Shown here: piece after piece, positions 49,087 through 57,372 of the stretch
How the letters are laid out: each line of letters opens with the position of its first letter
Position numbering within the stretch: the first letter of the stretch is position 1
NCBI GenBank assembly: GCA_963783095.1
Contig: CAWAMR010000018.1
Location: 1 to 64,000 of the forward strand
Length of the DNA stretch: 64,000 bases
Direction: 5' to 3'
Source: CAWAMR01 sp963783095
GTDB taxonomy: Bacteria > Planctomycetota > Planctomycetia > Gemmatales > Gemmataceae
Made by a program: the position numbers and the translations under genes
Notes under the pieces: generated by a model
What the model was told of the DNA's origin: nothing
The model's database searches: none
Seen by the model: only the letters and a program-made list of their open reading frames with translations

Positions 49087-50096
49087 TTTGCTTGTTCTCG
49101 GGGATAGGTGAGAGCTTTCAGAACCTCCGGATCAACATCGTTCGTAATGGTTCGCACACTGCCATCCGCCATCAGGAATTGAGTGCCATTTCTCCAGGGG
49201 CCGCCAAATCCATCCGGCGAGCGATTCAGGCCGAGATTTGGATCGCGGACGTTGAGCGGATAACCCCAGGGCTTGAAGTTGCCTGCTACCTCGCCGACCA
49301 AAAGAATGTTGGATGCGCCATTCTCAAAATCGGCAAGCTTCGGCGGGTGCGGCCCGCTCCAGGCGTGAACATTGGTGGCATAAGTGGTGATTCCAAAGCC
49401 ATCAGAGTCTTTAGCATTCGGCACCGGCACTCCCACATGGAAATAGCACTCAACTCCGTGGCGAAAGTACTCTGCGTTTTCGGAGTGATTCCAGGGTTTT
49501 TTCGGATCGATTTGTCTAAAAAGGGAGTTTTGTTCGATATATGGAAGCAAAAAATAATGCCACCCGTGCAAAGCTCTTCCGTCTTCATTGAAGATGGTCG
49601 TTGCCGGCAATGCTCCGAAGCCTGTCGCGTAGTTTGCTGTTGCATTACCAATTTGTTTCAGATTGCTTGCAGACTTACTTCGAGCGGCATCATGCTTGGG
49701 GATATTCTCCTTGGAGCGGTCGTTCATGGCACGCCAAAGTTGCCCAGACTGCTCTTTCATTCCGACAACCGAAAGTCCGGCACAAAACACCACACCAATC
49801 AAGCCCACTGCAACGAGTGTCGATCGAAATCGCCATCGCGAAATGGAACCATTCTCTGCAAGTGACCGGGAAGTAAGCCAGCGCATGACTCGATGCAGCA
49901 CCACGATCACCAGCATGAGCACGATCAGACCGGTTACGATCGCATCGAGTTGAAGATGCATGCGGGGGATGTTCCATTCAAGAAACTCAGTCCATTCCGT
50001 TAATAGTTGCCACGCGATCATCGGCCAGATACAACCCCAAACGACAACGAGTAGGATTGCGATTCGCACGAACCACCTGCTGATGAAGGATGTCAC
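49083..50096 (-). CDS. Membrane-anchored DUF1559-type protein (operon gene 2)
   Basis: 337 aa, intact. The TM helices are RIAILLVVVWGCIWPMIAW, AIVTGLIVLMLVIVVLH and VAVGLIGVVFCAGLSVVG. The DUF1559 domain then follows with SASNLKQIGNATANYATGFG, HGWHYFLLPYIEQNSLFRQ, RSPDGFGGPWRNGTQFLMAD and NDVDPEVLKAL. Overlaps of 4 nt join it to both neighbours. The absence of a pilin leader separates this group from the common DUF1559 pseudopilin-like proteins. Confidence 0.8.
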   Translation of the reverse strand: MTSFISRWFVRIAILLVVVWGCIWPMIAWQLLTEWTEFLEWNIPRMHLQLDAIVTGLIVLMLVIVVLHRVMRWLTSRSLAENGSISRWRFRSTLVAVGLIGVVFCAGLSVVGMKEQSGQLWRAMNDRSKENIPKHDAARSKSASNLKQIGNATANYATGFGALPATTIFNEDGRALHGWHYFLLPYIEQNSLFRQIDPKKPWNHSENAEYFRHGVECYFHVGVPVPNAKDSDGFGITTYATNVHAWSGPHPPKLADFENGASNILLVGEVAGNFKPWGYPLNVRDPNLGLNRSPDGFGGPWRNGTQFLMADGSVRTITNDVDPEVLKALTYPREQAK

Positions 50097-50788
50097 GGTT
50101 TGGCTCCCTTCAGCAGCGCTTCGATCTGATCGGCTTTCAATTTCCGGATCGACCCGTTCGTGAAAAGGGTGTACTGCCCATCGCCAAACAACTCAGGCTC
50201 CCAGGCGAGCGGCCTGGCCTCGCCTTTCCGCTTCAAACCGCCGACGTAGATGTACGGCAGCTCGGTCGGGTGCGGCACTTTCCACAGGTCGGCTGGGATC
50301 GCATATTGCGTAACCGATAGAGGAAACGCGCCATCGTTCATTTGGGCATAATCCCAGAGCGCAAATCGCAACTCCTCCAACTTGGCTTTGCGGTCGCGGT
50401 CAACGATGTCGGATCCGGAAGCCGGCTTATCCTGGACCTTGAAGGTTCGTCCATCGCGTTCCCACGCCGCCGGCGTCATCAGCTCGCGGGCTCCGGAGAT
50501 CATCGTCAACACCAGGACAAAAATCAAACCCCACAACAACGTCACGCCGAGAGCCAGACGATACGACAATCTCGGCAGTTGAGTAAACTGGCTCTGAAGA
50601 TAGTTCCACAAGAGACGGATCAGGAACGCGGAAACAAAGAAACCAACCAGGAAGAAAGAGATGTTCTGGAGCCGAATCTCCGCCATCTCGGTGAGCGTAA
50701 CTGTGACGGTGGGCATTCCCGCAGAAACGACACCGGGTAAACAGGTCGCGCTCAGTACAACCAGAAGTGTTGTGAAATGTGTCCGCAT
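50093..50788 (-). CDS. Two-TM membrane protein with pseudopilin-like C-terminal domain (operon gene 1)
   Basis: 231 aa from ATG 50788; a start at 50815 is possible. A signal peptide (TLLVVLSATCLPGVVSAG) is followed by two TM helices (ISFFLVGFFVSAFLIRLLW and GVTLLWGLIFVLVLTMIS). The C-terminal domain contains LRFALWDYAQMNDGAFPLS and NGSIRKLKADQIEALL, reminiscent of type II pseudopilin/DUF1559 strands but shorter. It is the first gene of the operon, probably starting from the 165-bp divergent region 50789-50953. Confidence 0.65.
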   Translation of the reverse strand: MRTHFTTLLVVLSATCLPGVVSAGMPTVTVTLTEMAEIRLQNISFFLVGFFVSAFLIRLLWNYLQSQFTQLPRLSYRLALGVTLLWGLIFVLVLTMISGARELMTPAAWERDGRTFKVQDKPASGSDIVDRDRKAKLEELRFALWDYAQMNDGAFPLSVTQYAIPADLWKVPHPTELPYIYVGGLKRKGEARPLAWEPELFGDGQYTLFTNGSIRKLKADQIEALLKGAKP

Positions 50789-50953
50789 GGCTTCACCTGT
50801 TGCGAGTTGATTCATCGGCGTTCATTATATCCTGCCGCCCTGCGGGTGTTACAGAGTTTGATCGACAATTCTCCGCACTTGCCCGTTTCCTTCCTCGGTA
50901 TGAGTTATTACACTTGACAGAAGCGTACATTCCCACTCTCCAGGAATGCCCCC

Positions 50954-52729
50954 ATGTCCATTCGCATCCGTCTCGCTGCGCCACTTCTGCTCCTGGCTCT
51001 TGGCCTGCCCGGTTGGGCGGATGAACCTTCGGAGGGCATCAAGGAAATTGCCGAGTTGAGCAAGACCGGCAAGCTCTTCGATAAGGAGAACTACAAGGCC
51101 GTTCGAGCGGCCTGTACCAAGGTCTTTGTCGAGAAGCACAAAGACCAAATCCAGGCGGCGTATAGTGAGGATTTCGATGCCTTCAGCGCCTGGCTCGACA
51201 AGAATGTGGCCATCAAGGAAGAGTTCTACACCGCGATCAACGAAAAACTCGACAATATTCCCGGCGTGCTCAAGCTCTTCAAGGATCTGTGGAAGAAGTA
51301 TCCCGAACAGGTTCAAAAGTATTACAACCTCGCCATTGCCACCGCAGTAGTCTGGGATCAGTCGCGCGGGCTTTACGACTATCGACAACACCAGGTTCGC
51401 ACGCACAGCAGCTTGCCGGAATCGTATTCCAAGGTCGATGCAATCGATTCCTTCAAGTTCCTGATCGACAATCAAAAAGAGTTGCTGGGAAGTGAGAAAG
51501 TCAATCGTCTCGAGAAGTTGCCCTGGGAATTCCTCGTTTATGTGGTGGATCACCAGACTCCGTTCGACGAACGAAAATGGGCGATGAAGAAATATATTCC
51601 CAGACGGCCCATGATCGGCAAGATTTACAGCGACGTGCAATACGACTACGAGATGTTGCGAACCCAGAGCAAGACATGCAAGCTCGGCGACAAGCCGTAC
51701 ACGCTGGCGAACATCTTGACGTATGGCGGAGTCTGCGCCATGCAGGCCGATTTCTCGGCACGAGTGGGCAAGAGCATTGCCGTGCCGGCAGCGTATGTCG
51801 GCGGCGAATCGCAATTCGGCGAACTGCATGCCTGGGTCATGTGGGTGGAAGTTCGCTCGGTCGTGGCCGGCAAGGTGAACTTCACCCTCGAATCGCACGG
51901 CCGATACCTGGGCGACAATTATTACACCGGAACGCTGCACGATCCCCAGACGATGCAGCAGATTCTCGATCGCGACATGGAACGCCGGCTGGCCGCGGTG
52001 GCAAGCGATCGCATCGGCAAGCGCCAGGCCGAATTGGCCATGAAATATTACGACGAAGTGGTGGTAGCACGCGAACTGCCGCAAGCCCGCAAAATCCGCT
52101 ATCTCGACGGCTGCCTGAAGTTATGTCACTTCAACGAAGCGGCCTGGCTGGAGTTGGCCAGGCAAGTTGCGCAGGGCGAGCTGGAAGCGGAATTGAAGAC
52201 GATCGTTCTGCAACACTGCGAATCGATGTTGAAGACCTTTGCCAAGTATCCGGATTTCACATTCAAGCTGGCCAACGATCTGTTGAAGATCCAGCCTAAC
52301 AAGGCAGCGCGCAATAAGTTCTACGAAAGGCTGGTGAACCTGTACGAAGCCGCTGGACGACCCGACCTGGCCTGCGAAGCCCGGCTCAAGTGGGCCGATT
52401 TCATCGCGGAAGAGGAGAAATGGACGATCGCGGCGAAGGGGATTGCGCTGACAGTTCAAAAGTTCCCGGCGGAGGGGCGCTATATCCCCAAGCTGATGGC
52501 CAAGCTGGTCGAAGTATGCGGCAAGTACAAAACGGGTAACGACTTTCTCGCGCAGCAATACCTTCTGTTGCTGAAAAACATCCCAACGAAGCGCGGCAAC
52601 GATCCCAGCAAGTTCTGCATCGACATGCACGAGAAGGCAATCCTATACTTCAAGACGCTGCCGAAGAAGGACAAGGTGGTGAGGGAGTTGGAACAGCGCC
52701 TGGCGGCGATCAAAACCGGAAAGTCGTGA
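50954..52729 (+). CDS. Secreted transglutaminase-like protein
   Basis: 591 aa. The signal peptide ends GLPGWADEP. The middle contains a transglutaminase-type core: TYGGVCAMQADFSARV with the catalytic Cys and GELHAWVMWV with the His. The ~270-residue C-terminal region is helical and TPR-like (repeated AWLELARQVAQGELEAEL and YERLVNLYEAAGRPDLA patterns). Such proteins are common in planctomycetes, and their role is undefined. It is divergent from the DUF1559-type operon. Confidence 0.7.
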   Translation: MSIRIRLAAPLLLLALGLPGWADEPSEGIKEIAELSKTGKLFDKENYKAVRAACTKVFVEKHKDQIQAAYSEDFDAFSAWLDKNVAIKEEFYTAINEKLDNIPGVLKLFKDLWKKYPEQVQKYYNLAIATAVVWDQSRGLYDYRQHQVRTHSSLPESYSKVDAIDSFKFLIDNQKELLGSEKVNRLEKLPWEFLVYVVDHQTPFDERKWAMKKYIPRRPMIGKIYSDVQYDYEMLRTQSKTCKLGDKPYTLANILTYGGVCAMQADFSARVGKSIAVPAAYVGGESQFGELHAWVMWVEVRSVVAGKVNFTLESHGRYLGDNYYTGTLHDPQTMQQILDRDMERRLAAVASDRIGKRQAELAMKYYDEVVVARELPQARKIRYLDGCLKLCHFNEAAWLELARQVAQGELEAELKTIVLQHCESMLKTFAKYPDFTFKLANDLLKIQPNKAARNKFYERLVNLYEAAGRPDLACEARLKWADFIAEEEKWTIAAKGIALTVQKFPAEGRYIPKLMAKLVEVCGKYKTGNDFLAQQYLLLLKNIPTKRGNDPSKFCIDMHEKAILYFKTLPKKDKVVRELEQRLAAIKTGKS

Positions 52730-52762
52730 ATCGAATCGGAACTGGCGATCGGGTTGCTGCGC

Positions 52763-52788
52763 AACGGAGGCACGATGGTGCCTCCGTT
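52763..52788 (+). terminator. Intrinsic terminator hairpin
   Basis: AACGGAGGCAC (52763-52773) pairs perfectly with GTGCCTCCGTT (52778-52788) across a 4-nt loop, followed by TTGTTTG. It lies 34 nt after the transglutaminase-like stop. Confidence 0.8.
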
Positions 52789-53141
52789 TGTTTGCGTATC
52801 CCCAGAGGTGCAAATATACTGCATCCAGCCAAGAACGAGCCTGGGGACGTGGGGTACGCGTCTCGCGTGCCCGTCAGCCGATGCCGAAGGCGACGCGGAA
52901 CGGCCCCTCGAATCATTGAAATGCGCTTTGTATTTGAACATAATTTCAGTATAATAGGTGTGGTGAATTCGCCGATGAATCGGATGGGTGGGTCAAACGA
53001 TTATCGATTTGATACACCAACGCTACTACTGAATTTGGTTGTCTATCTTGCAACCAGACTGCAATCATGGGATAAGAAAACGCCCACACGATCGTGGGTA
53101 TCGAATCGCTTCTTCCTCATGGAGAAGAACCAGGAGCGACT
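52789..53141. other. Intergenic region before the TPR gene
   Basis: 353 bp with no ORF that I can support. It contains a possible promoter (TTGTAT 52928-52933, TATAAT 52950-52955, 16-bp spacing) for the TPR gene. I see no repeat. Confidence 0.45.
52928..52955 (+). promoter_or_regulatory. Putative sigma-70 promoter upstream of the TPR gene
   Basis: A perfect -10 TATAAT (52950-52955) has TTGTAT 16 bp upstream. The predicted 5' leader to ATG 53142 would be about 180 nt. Confidence 0.4.
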
Positions 53142-54257
53142 ATGAACAGTTTTCGTCTTGTCAGTCTCGCGTTTCTTTTCTCGATGTCGCCGGCGTTTGC
53201 GGCGGGCGATGACACTCGGGCAATCGCTGCCAACAAGCGCGGGAATAAACACGCTGATGCCGGAGAATACGACAAGGCAATCGAATCTTACAGTGAAGCT
53301 ATCCGTCTCGATCCAAACTTCGCGAAAGCGTACCGCAACCGGGGCTGGGTATACGGCCATAAAGGTAACCACGACAAGGCGATTGACGATTTCACCGATG
53401 CGATTCGCCTCGATCCGAAGAATGCGGATGCCTACCGAAGCCGGGGTGTCGCCTACGAGAAGAAAGGCGACCTCAACAAAGCAATTGAAGACTACACGGG
53501 TGCGACTCGCTTGAATTCGAAGGATAGCACTGCTTACAACAACCGGGGCAATGCATACCAACTGAAGGACAATTTCGACAAGGCAATTGAAGACTACACC
53601 GAAGCGATCAAGATCAACCCGAAGTATGCCAAAGCCTACTCCAATCGCGGTTTGGCATACTGCAACAAGGGTGATCTCGGCAAGGCAATTGAGGACTACA
53701 CCGAAGCGATTCGCCTCGATCCAAAGGATGCCAAAACCTACTGCAACCGGGGTTGCGCCTACGAGGACAAGGGAAACCTTGACAAGGCAATCGACGACCA
53801 CTCCGAAGCGATTCGCCTGAATCCGAAGTCGCCTACTTCGCGCTTTAACCGTGGTATCGTATGGACAAAGAAGGGTAACCTGGACAAAGCGATTGTCGAT
53901 TTCACCGAATCCATTCGCATCAATCCGATGGATTCGGATGCCTATTACGCCCGAGCAACGACTTACATCGTGCAAGAAAAGCTCGACGAGGCGATTGCGG
54001 ACTTCACCGAAACCATTCGCCGCGATTCCAAGTATGGCAAAGCCTTCAACAACCGAGGTGCCGCATACGTTAGGAAGGGTGAGTTCAACAAGGCAATCGA
54101 GGACTTCACCGAAGCGATTCGCCTCGATCCGAAAAATGCAGGAGCATTCCACAATCGAGGCAACGCATACAAACTGAACGGCGATCTGGACAAAGCCAAA
54201 GCCGACTACATCGAGGCTGCCCGGCTCAATTCGAAGATTGGGGAGAAATTGAAGTGA
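53142..54257 (+). CDS. Secreted ten-TPR protein
   Basis: 371 aa. ATG 53142 has AGGAG at 53130-53134. The signal peptide ends PAFAAGD. Ten consecutive 34-residue TPR motifs fill the mature protein, each near the consensus AYxNRGxAYxxKGDLxKAIEDYTEAIRLDPK. The repeats are very similar at both protein and DNA level, so copy number may vary between strains. TPR arrays mediate protein-protein contacts. A long antisense reading frame over it is a composition artefact. Confidence 0.88.
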   Translation: MNSFRLVSLAFLFSMSPAFAAGDDTRAIAANKRGNKHADAGEYDKAIESYSEAIRLDPNFAKAYRNRGWVYGHKGNHDKAIDDFTDAIRLDPKNADAYRSRGVAYEKKGDLNKAIEDYTGATRLNSKDSTAYNNRGNAYQLKDNFDKAIEDYTEAIKINPKYAKAYSNRGLAYCNKGDLGKAIEDYTEAIRLDPKDAKTYCNRGCAYEDKGNLDKAIDDHSEAIRLNPKSPTSRFNRGIVWTKKGNLDKAIVDFTESIRINPMDSDAYYARATTYIVQEKLDEAIADFTETIRRDSKYGKAFNNRGAAYVRKGEFNKAIEDFTEAIRLDPKNAGAFHNRGNAYKLNGDLDKAKADYIEAARLNSKIGEKLK

Positions 54258-54422
54258 GAGGAGCCATGCGCCCTCTTTGCCCACGCAATCGTTCCTGCGA
54301 GTTTCCCTTCCGATCATTCTCCCCTTTTTCGGATGCAGTCCATTGAACCGCCATCGGATGTCGGTTAGACTTTCCTTATATGGTGCCCGCCTTCCTTCCC
54401 TCCCTTTTCGTTTGAGGCTTTT

Positions 54423-55913
54423 ATGGGTCCGTTCAATCGTCGTGAATTTCTTCAACAGTCGGCCGTCATCAGCGCAGCCCTCGCTGCTCTCGAAGGTGGT
54501 TCCTTAGTCGCCGAAGAACCCAAACCTACTGCTGCCCGTTCGGTCGGAGCCAACGACAAGCTGCGCGTGGCCGTCGTCGGCGTTCACGGGCGCGGCATGG
54601 CCCACGTCAACGGCTTCAACAACATCGAAGGCTGCGAAATCGTCACCATCTGCGATTGCGATGAAGCCGTCATCGGCTCCGCGATGAAGTCGGTCGAGAG
54701 GAAAAACGGCAAAGCGCCCAAGTACGAGCAGGACTTGCGCAGAGTCGTCGAAGATAAGAGCATCGACATCGTTTCCATCGCCACACCCAACCACTGGCAT
54801 GCTCTTGCTGCCATCTGGGCACTGCAAAACGGCAAGGATGTCTACGTCGAAAAGCCGGTTAGCCATAATGTCTGGGAAGGCCGGCAAATCGTCGAGTCGG
54901 CGCGCAGGATGAAGAAGATCTGCCAGGCGGGCACGCAAAGCCGATCGACGACCGGGATGCGCGATGCCATGCAGTACATTCACGACGGCAAAATCGGCAC
55001 GGTGAAACTCGCCTACGGCACTTGCTACAAGCGGCGCGGCAGCATCGGCAAAGTCACCGAGGACCAGGCCGTTCCCAAGAGCATGAACTACGATCTGTGG
55101 TCCGGCCCCGCTCCGATTCTGCCGGTCCATCGCAAGAGCCTGCACTACGACTGGCACTGGATCTGGGCCTACGGCAACGGCGATCTCGGCAACCAGGGCA
55201 TTCATGAGATGGACAAGGCTCGCTGGGGGCTCGGCAAAATGGATCTGCCCAAGAGCGTCATAAGCGTCGGCGGCCGCTTCGGTTACGTCGATGACGGCGA
55301 GACGGCCAACACCCAACTGGCGCTGTTCGATTACGGCGACTCGGAACTGATCTTCGAAGTCCGCGGGCTGGAAAGCATCAGCCCCTATCCCGGCAAGGTG
55401 GCGGCTGCCAAGAAGGGGAGCAATTTCGTCGGCAACATTTTCTACGGCGATCAGGGCACGGTCGTCTGCCCGAACTACGGCAGCGGCATCATCCTCGACA
55501 AGGATCTGGCGGTGGTGAAGAAATTCTCCGGCGGCGGTGATGGTGCCCACTTCGAGAATTTTGTCAAGGCGGTGCGGAGCCGAAAGGCCGAGGAACTCAA
55601 CGGTCCTATTCTCGAAGGGCATCTTTCCAGTGCGCTGTGTCACCTGGCCAATATCAGTTACCAGCTTGGCACTTCCAAGCCCATGAGCGAGGTGAAAGAG
55701 TTCACCGACAACAAGGACGCTCAGGAAGCCTTCACTCGAATGATGGCTCACCTGGAAGATAACAAGGTCGATCTCAGCCAGGCGATGGGCCGGGTTGGAC
55801 CATTGCTGCAAATCGCTGCGAAGTCGGAGAAGTTCACCGGCAACGTCAAGGCCAATGGGTTATTGACGCGAGAATATCGCAAGGGTTTTGAAGTCACGGC
55901 ACCGACCGTTTGA
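54423..55913 (+). CDS. Gfo/Idh/MocA-family oxidoreductase (Tat-exported)
   Basis: 496 aa. A twin-arginine signal (NRREFLQQSAVISAALAAL) precedes the Rossmann domain (LRVAVVGVHGRGMAHV). The family motif YVEKPVSHNVWEG carries the key Lys-Pro. The C-terminal barrel has DWHWIWAYGNGDLGNQGIHE. Exported Gfo/Idh proteins with tightly held NAD(P) are typical of planctomycetes and often process sugars or polyols. The substrate is unknown. A hairpin follows 8 nt after the stop. Confidence 0.85.
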   Translation: MGPFNRREFLQQSAVISAALAALEGGSLVAEEPKPTAARSVGANDKLRVAVVGVHGRGMAHVNGFNNIEGCEIVTICDCDEAVIGSAMKSVERKNGKAPKYEQDLRRVVEDKSIDIVSIATPNHWHALAAIWALQNGKDVYVEKPVSHNVWEGRQIVESARRMKKICQAGTQSRSTTGMRDAMQYIHDGKIGTVKLAYGTCYKRRGSIGKVTEDQAVPKSMNYDLWSGPAPILPVHRKSLHYDWHWIWAYGNGDLGNQGIHEMDKARWGLGKMDLPKSVISVGGRFGYVDDGETANTQLALFDYGDSELIFEVRGLESISPYPGKVAAAKKGSNFVGNIFYGDQGTVVCPNYGSGIILDKDLAVVKKFSGGGDGAHFENFVKAVRSRKAEELNGPILEGHLSSALCHLANISYQLGTSKPMSEVKEFTDNKDAQEAFTRMMAHLEDNKVDLSQAMGRVGPLLQIAAKSEKFTGNVKANGLLTREYRKGFEVTAPTV

Positions 55914-55920
55914 TCCTTCC

Positions 55921-55961
55921 TCTCCCACGACATGCAATCTTGCATTGGGTGTCGTGGGAGA
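55921..55961 (+). terminator. Intrinsic terminator hairpin after the Gfo/Idh gene
   Basis: TCTCCCACGACA (55921-55932) pairs with TGTCGTGGGAGA (55950-55961), and an inner ATGCAA/TTGCAT stem closes a 2-nt loop. CTTTCTTTTC follows. It also lies 21 nt before the next start codon. Confidence 0.8.
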
Positions 55962-55981
55962 CTTTCTTTTCGGAGTCCACC

Positions 55982-57010
55982 ATGCGCTTTCTTCTCCTCG
56001 TTCTCTTGGTCACCTCACCCGCTTTCGCCGAAGATGCCAAGAAACCCGCAGTCACACGAGGCGATGAGCCGATCGCCAAGACGTTTTCTGCCGAGAAAAG
56101 TGCAGAATTTCTCGACGGCATCAACTTGGCTTGGACGCGCGAGCGGAAATGCTTTGCCTGCCATACCAACGTCTTTTTCATGCACGCCAGGCCGCTGGTT
56201 CAAACCGGAAAATCAGCAGCGCTGGATGAACTGCGGACGTTCTTGGAGGAGCGCGTCGCCAACTGGGAAACCAAAGCACCCGGAGCAGATTACAACGTCC
56301 TCGCTTCCGCCATGGCACTGGCCGGAAATGATGCTGCCACCACGGGGAAATTGCACCCAATGACCCGGAAGGCACTGGACTGGTCGATCAAACTGCAAAA
56401 AGCCGATGGCCGCTGGAACTGGCCCAAGTGCGACTGGCCGCCACTGGAACACGACGATTACTATGGCGTTGTCTTCATGACACTGGCCATCGGTATCGCA
56501 CCGGAAGAGTACGCCAAGACGGAAGCGGCAACAGCTGCTCTGGAAAAAGCCAGGGCTTACTTGAAGAAAAATCCAGCACCCGATCTGCACCACAAGGCCA
56601 TGTTGTTGTGGGCATCAATGAAAGTAGATGCGTTGATGTCGCCTGAAGACCGGCAAGAAACGATCAAGGAATTGCGAGCCAAGCAGCACGAAGATGGCGG
56701 CTGGAGTTTGCCTTCCTTGGGCACCTATAAGCGCCGAGACAAGCAAAAAACACTGAACGATCCCAATGCGCCGAGCGACGGCTATGGGACGGGCTTTGTC
56801 ACTTATGTATTGCGGCAAGCCGGGGTGAAGGCGGATGATGAAGCGCTGAAGAAGTCGGTGCATTGGCTGGTCAAGAACCAACGCGAATCGGGCCGATGGT
56901 ACACGCGGTCGCTGAACACCGATACGGTGCATCTCATCACCAACGCCGGTTCCGCGTTTGCCGTGCTGGCCCTCGATGCGTGTGGTGTGCCGATGAAGAA
57001 AGTCGATTAA
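55982..57010 (+). CDS. Secreted terpene-cyclase-fold protein with a heme-like CxxCH motif
   Basis: 342 aa. ATG 55982 has GGAG at 55973-55976. The signal peptide ends PAFAEDA. C57-F-A-C60-H61 in RKCFACHTNVFF looks like a c-type heme site. The rest is an alpha-toroid of squalene-cyclase/prenyltransferase repeats with QW-like blocks (KADGRWNWPK, HEDGGWSLPS, RESGRWYTRS). Cyclase-type DxDD or SC motifs are not evident. Proteins combining both parts are seen in planctomycetes; the role is unknown. Confidence 0.65.
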   Translation: MRFLLLVLLVTSPAFAEDAKKPAVTRGDEPIAKTFSAEKSAEFLDGINLAWTRERKCFACHTNVFFMHARPLVQTGKSAALDELRTFLEERVANWETKAPGADYNVLASAMALAGNDAATTGKLHPMTRKALDWSIKLQKADGRWNWPKCDWPPLEHDDYYGVVFMTLAIGIAPEEYAKTEAATAALEKARAYLKKNPAPDLHHKAMLLWASMKVDALMSPEDRQETIKELRAKQHEDGGWSLPSLGTYKRRDKQKTLNDPNAPSDGYGTGFVTYVLRQAGVKADDEALKKSVHWLVKNQRESGRWYTRSLNTDTVHLITNAGSAFAVLALDACGVPMKKVD

Positions 57011-57028
57011 CCGAAAGGAGGTTGAACG

Positions 57029-57277
57029 ATGGTCGTCGAGGCACCCCGGCGGAGCTATGGCTCAGCCGATCATGGACGAGCGATGAGTTTGAAGACGTTT
57101 CTCGCCGCCAACTGGGAGGAAGGTTTCAAATACGAGCTGATCGATGGGAAAGTCTACGTGTCGCCAAAGGCCAATTTACCTCACGATCGGATCAATCTCT
57201 GGTTATCCGACGAAGTCTACGAGACCAGGATACTGCCGGGATTCTCGCTGGTCGTCGATCCATTCCACAAAGGTTAG
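57029..57277 (+). pseudogene. N-terminal fragment of an Uma2-family (DUF820) endonuclease-like protein
   Basis: 82 aa with a good ribosome site (AAAGGAGG). MSLKTFLAANWEEGFKYELI, then DGKVYVSPKANLPHD, matches the first ~60 residues of Uma2 proteins (normally about 190 aa), including the first acidic position of the PD-(D/E)XK fold. The catalytic half is missing and the frame stops. It is a truncated copy. Confidence 0.6.
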
Positions 57278-57372
57278 ACGCTGGGTTAGCAGATCGCATC
57301 AGAACTTTTGCCCACAGCAATCCGTAGAAAATGTCCCCTGCCGACGATTCCTCCAACACGAGAGATTCTCCG

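Noticed and set aside
53043..54455. A 470-aa antisense ORF across the TPR gene
   Set aside because: It mirrors the 34-residue TPR period in antisense, overlaps a clear secreted gene with a good ribosome site, and has no family look.
54504..55811. A 435-aa antisense ORF across the Gfo/Idh gene
   Set aside because: It is a shadow frame caused by codon bias in the real gene; there is no start site or recognisable motif.
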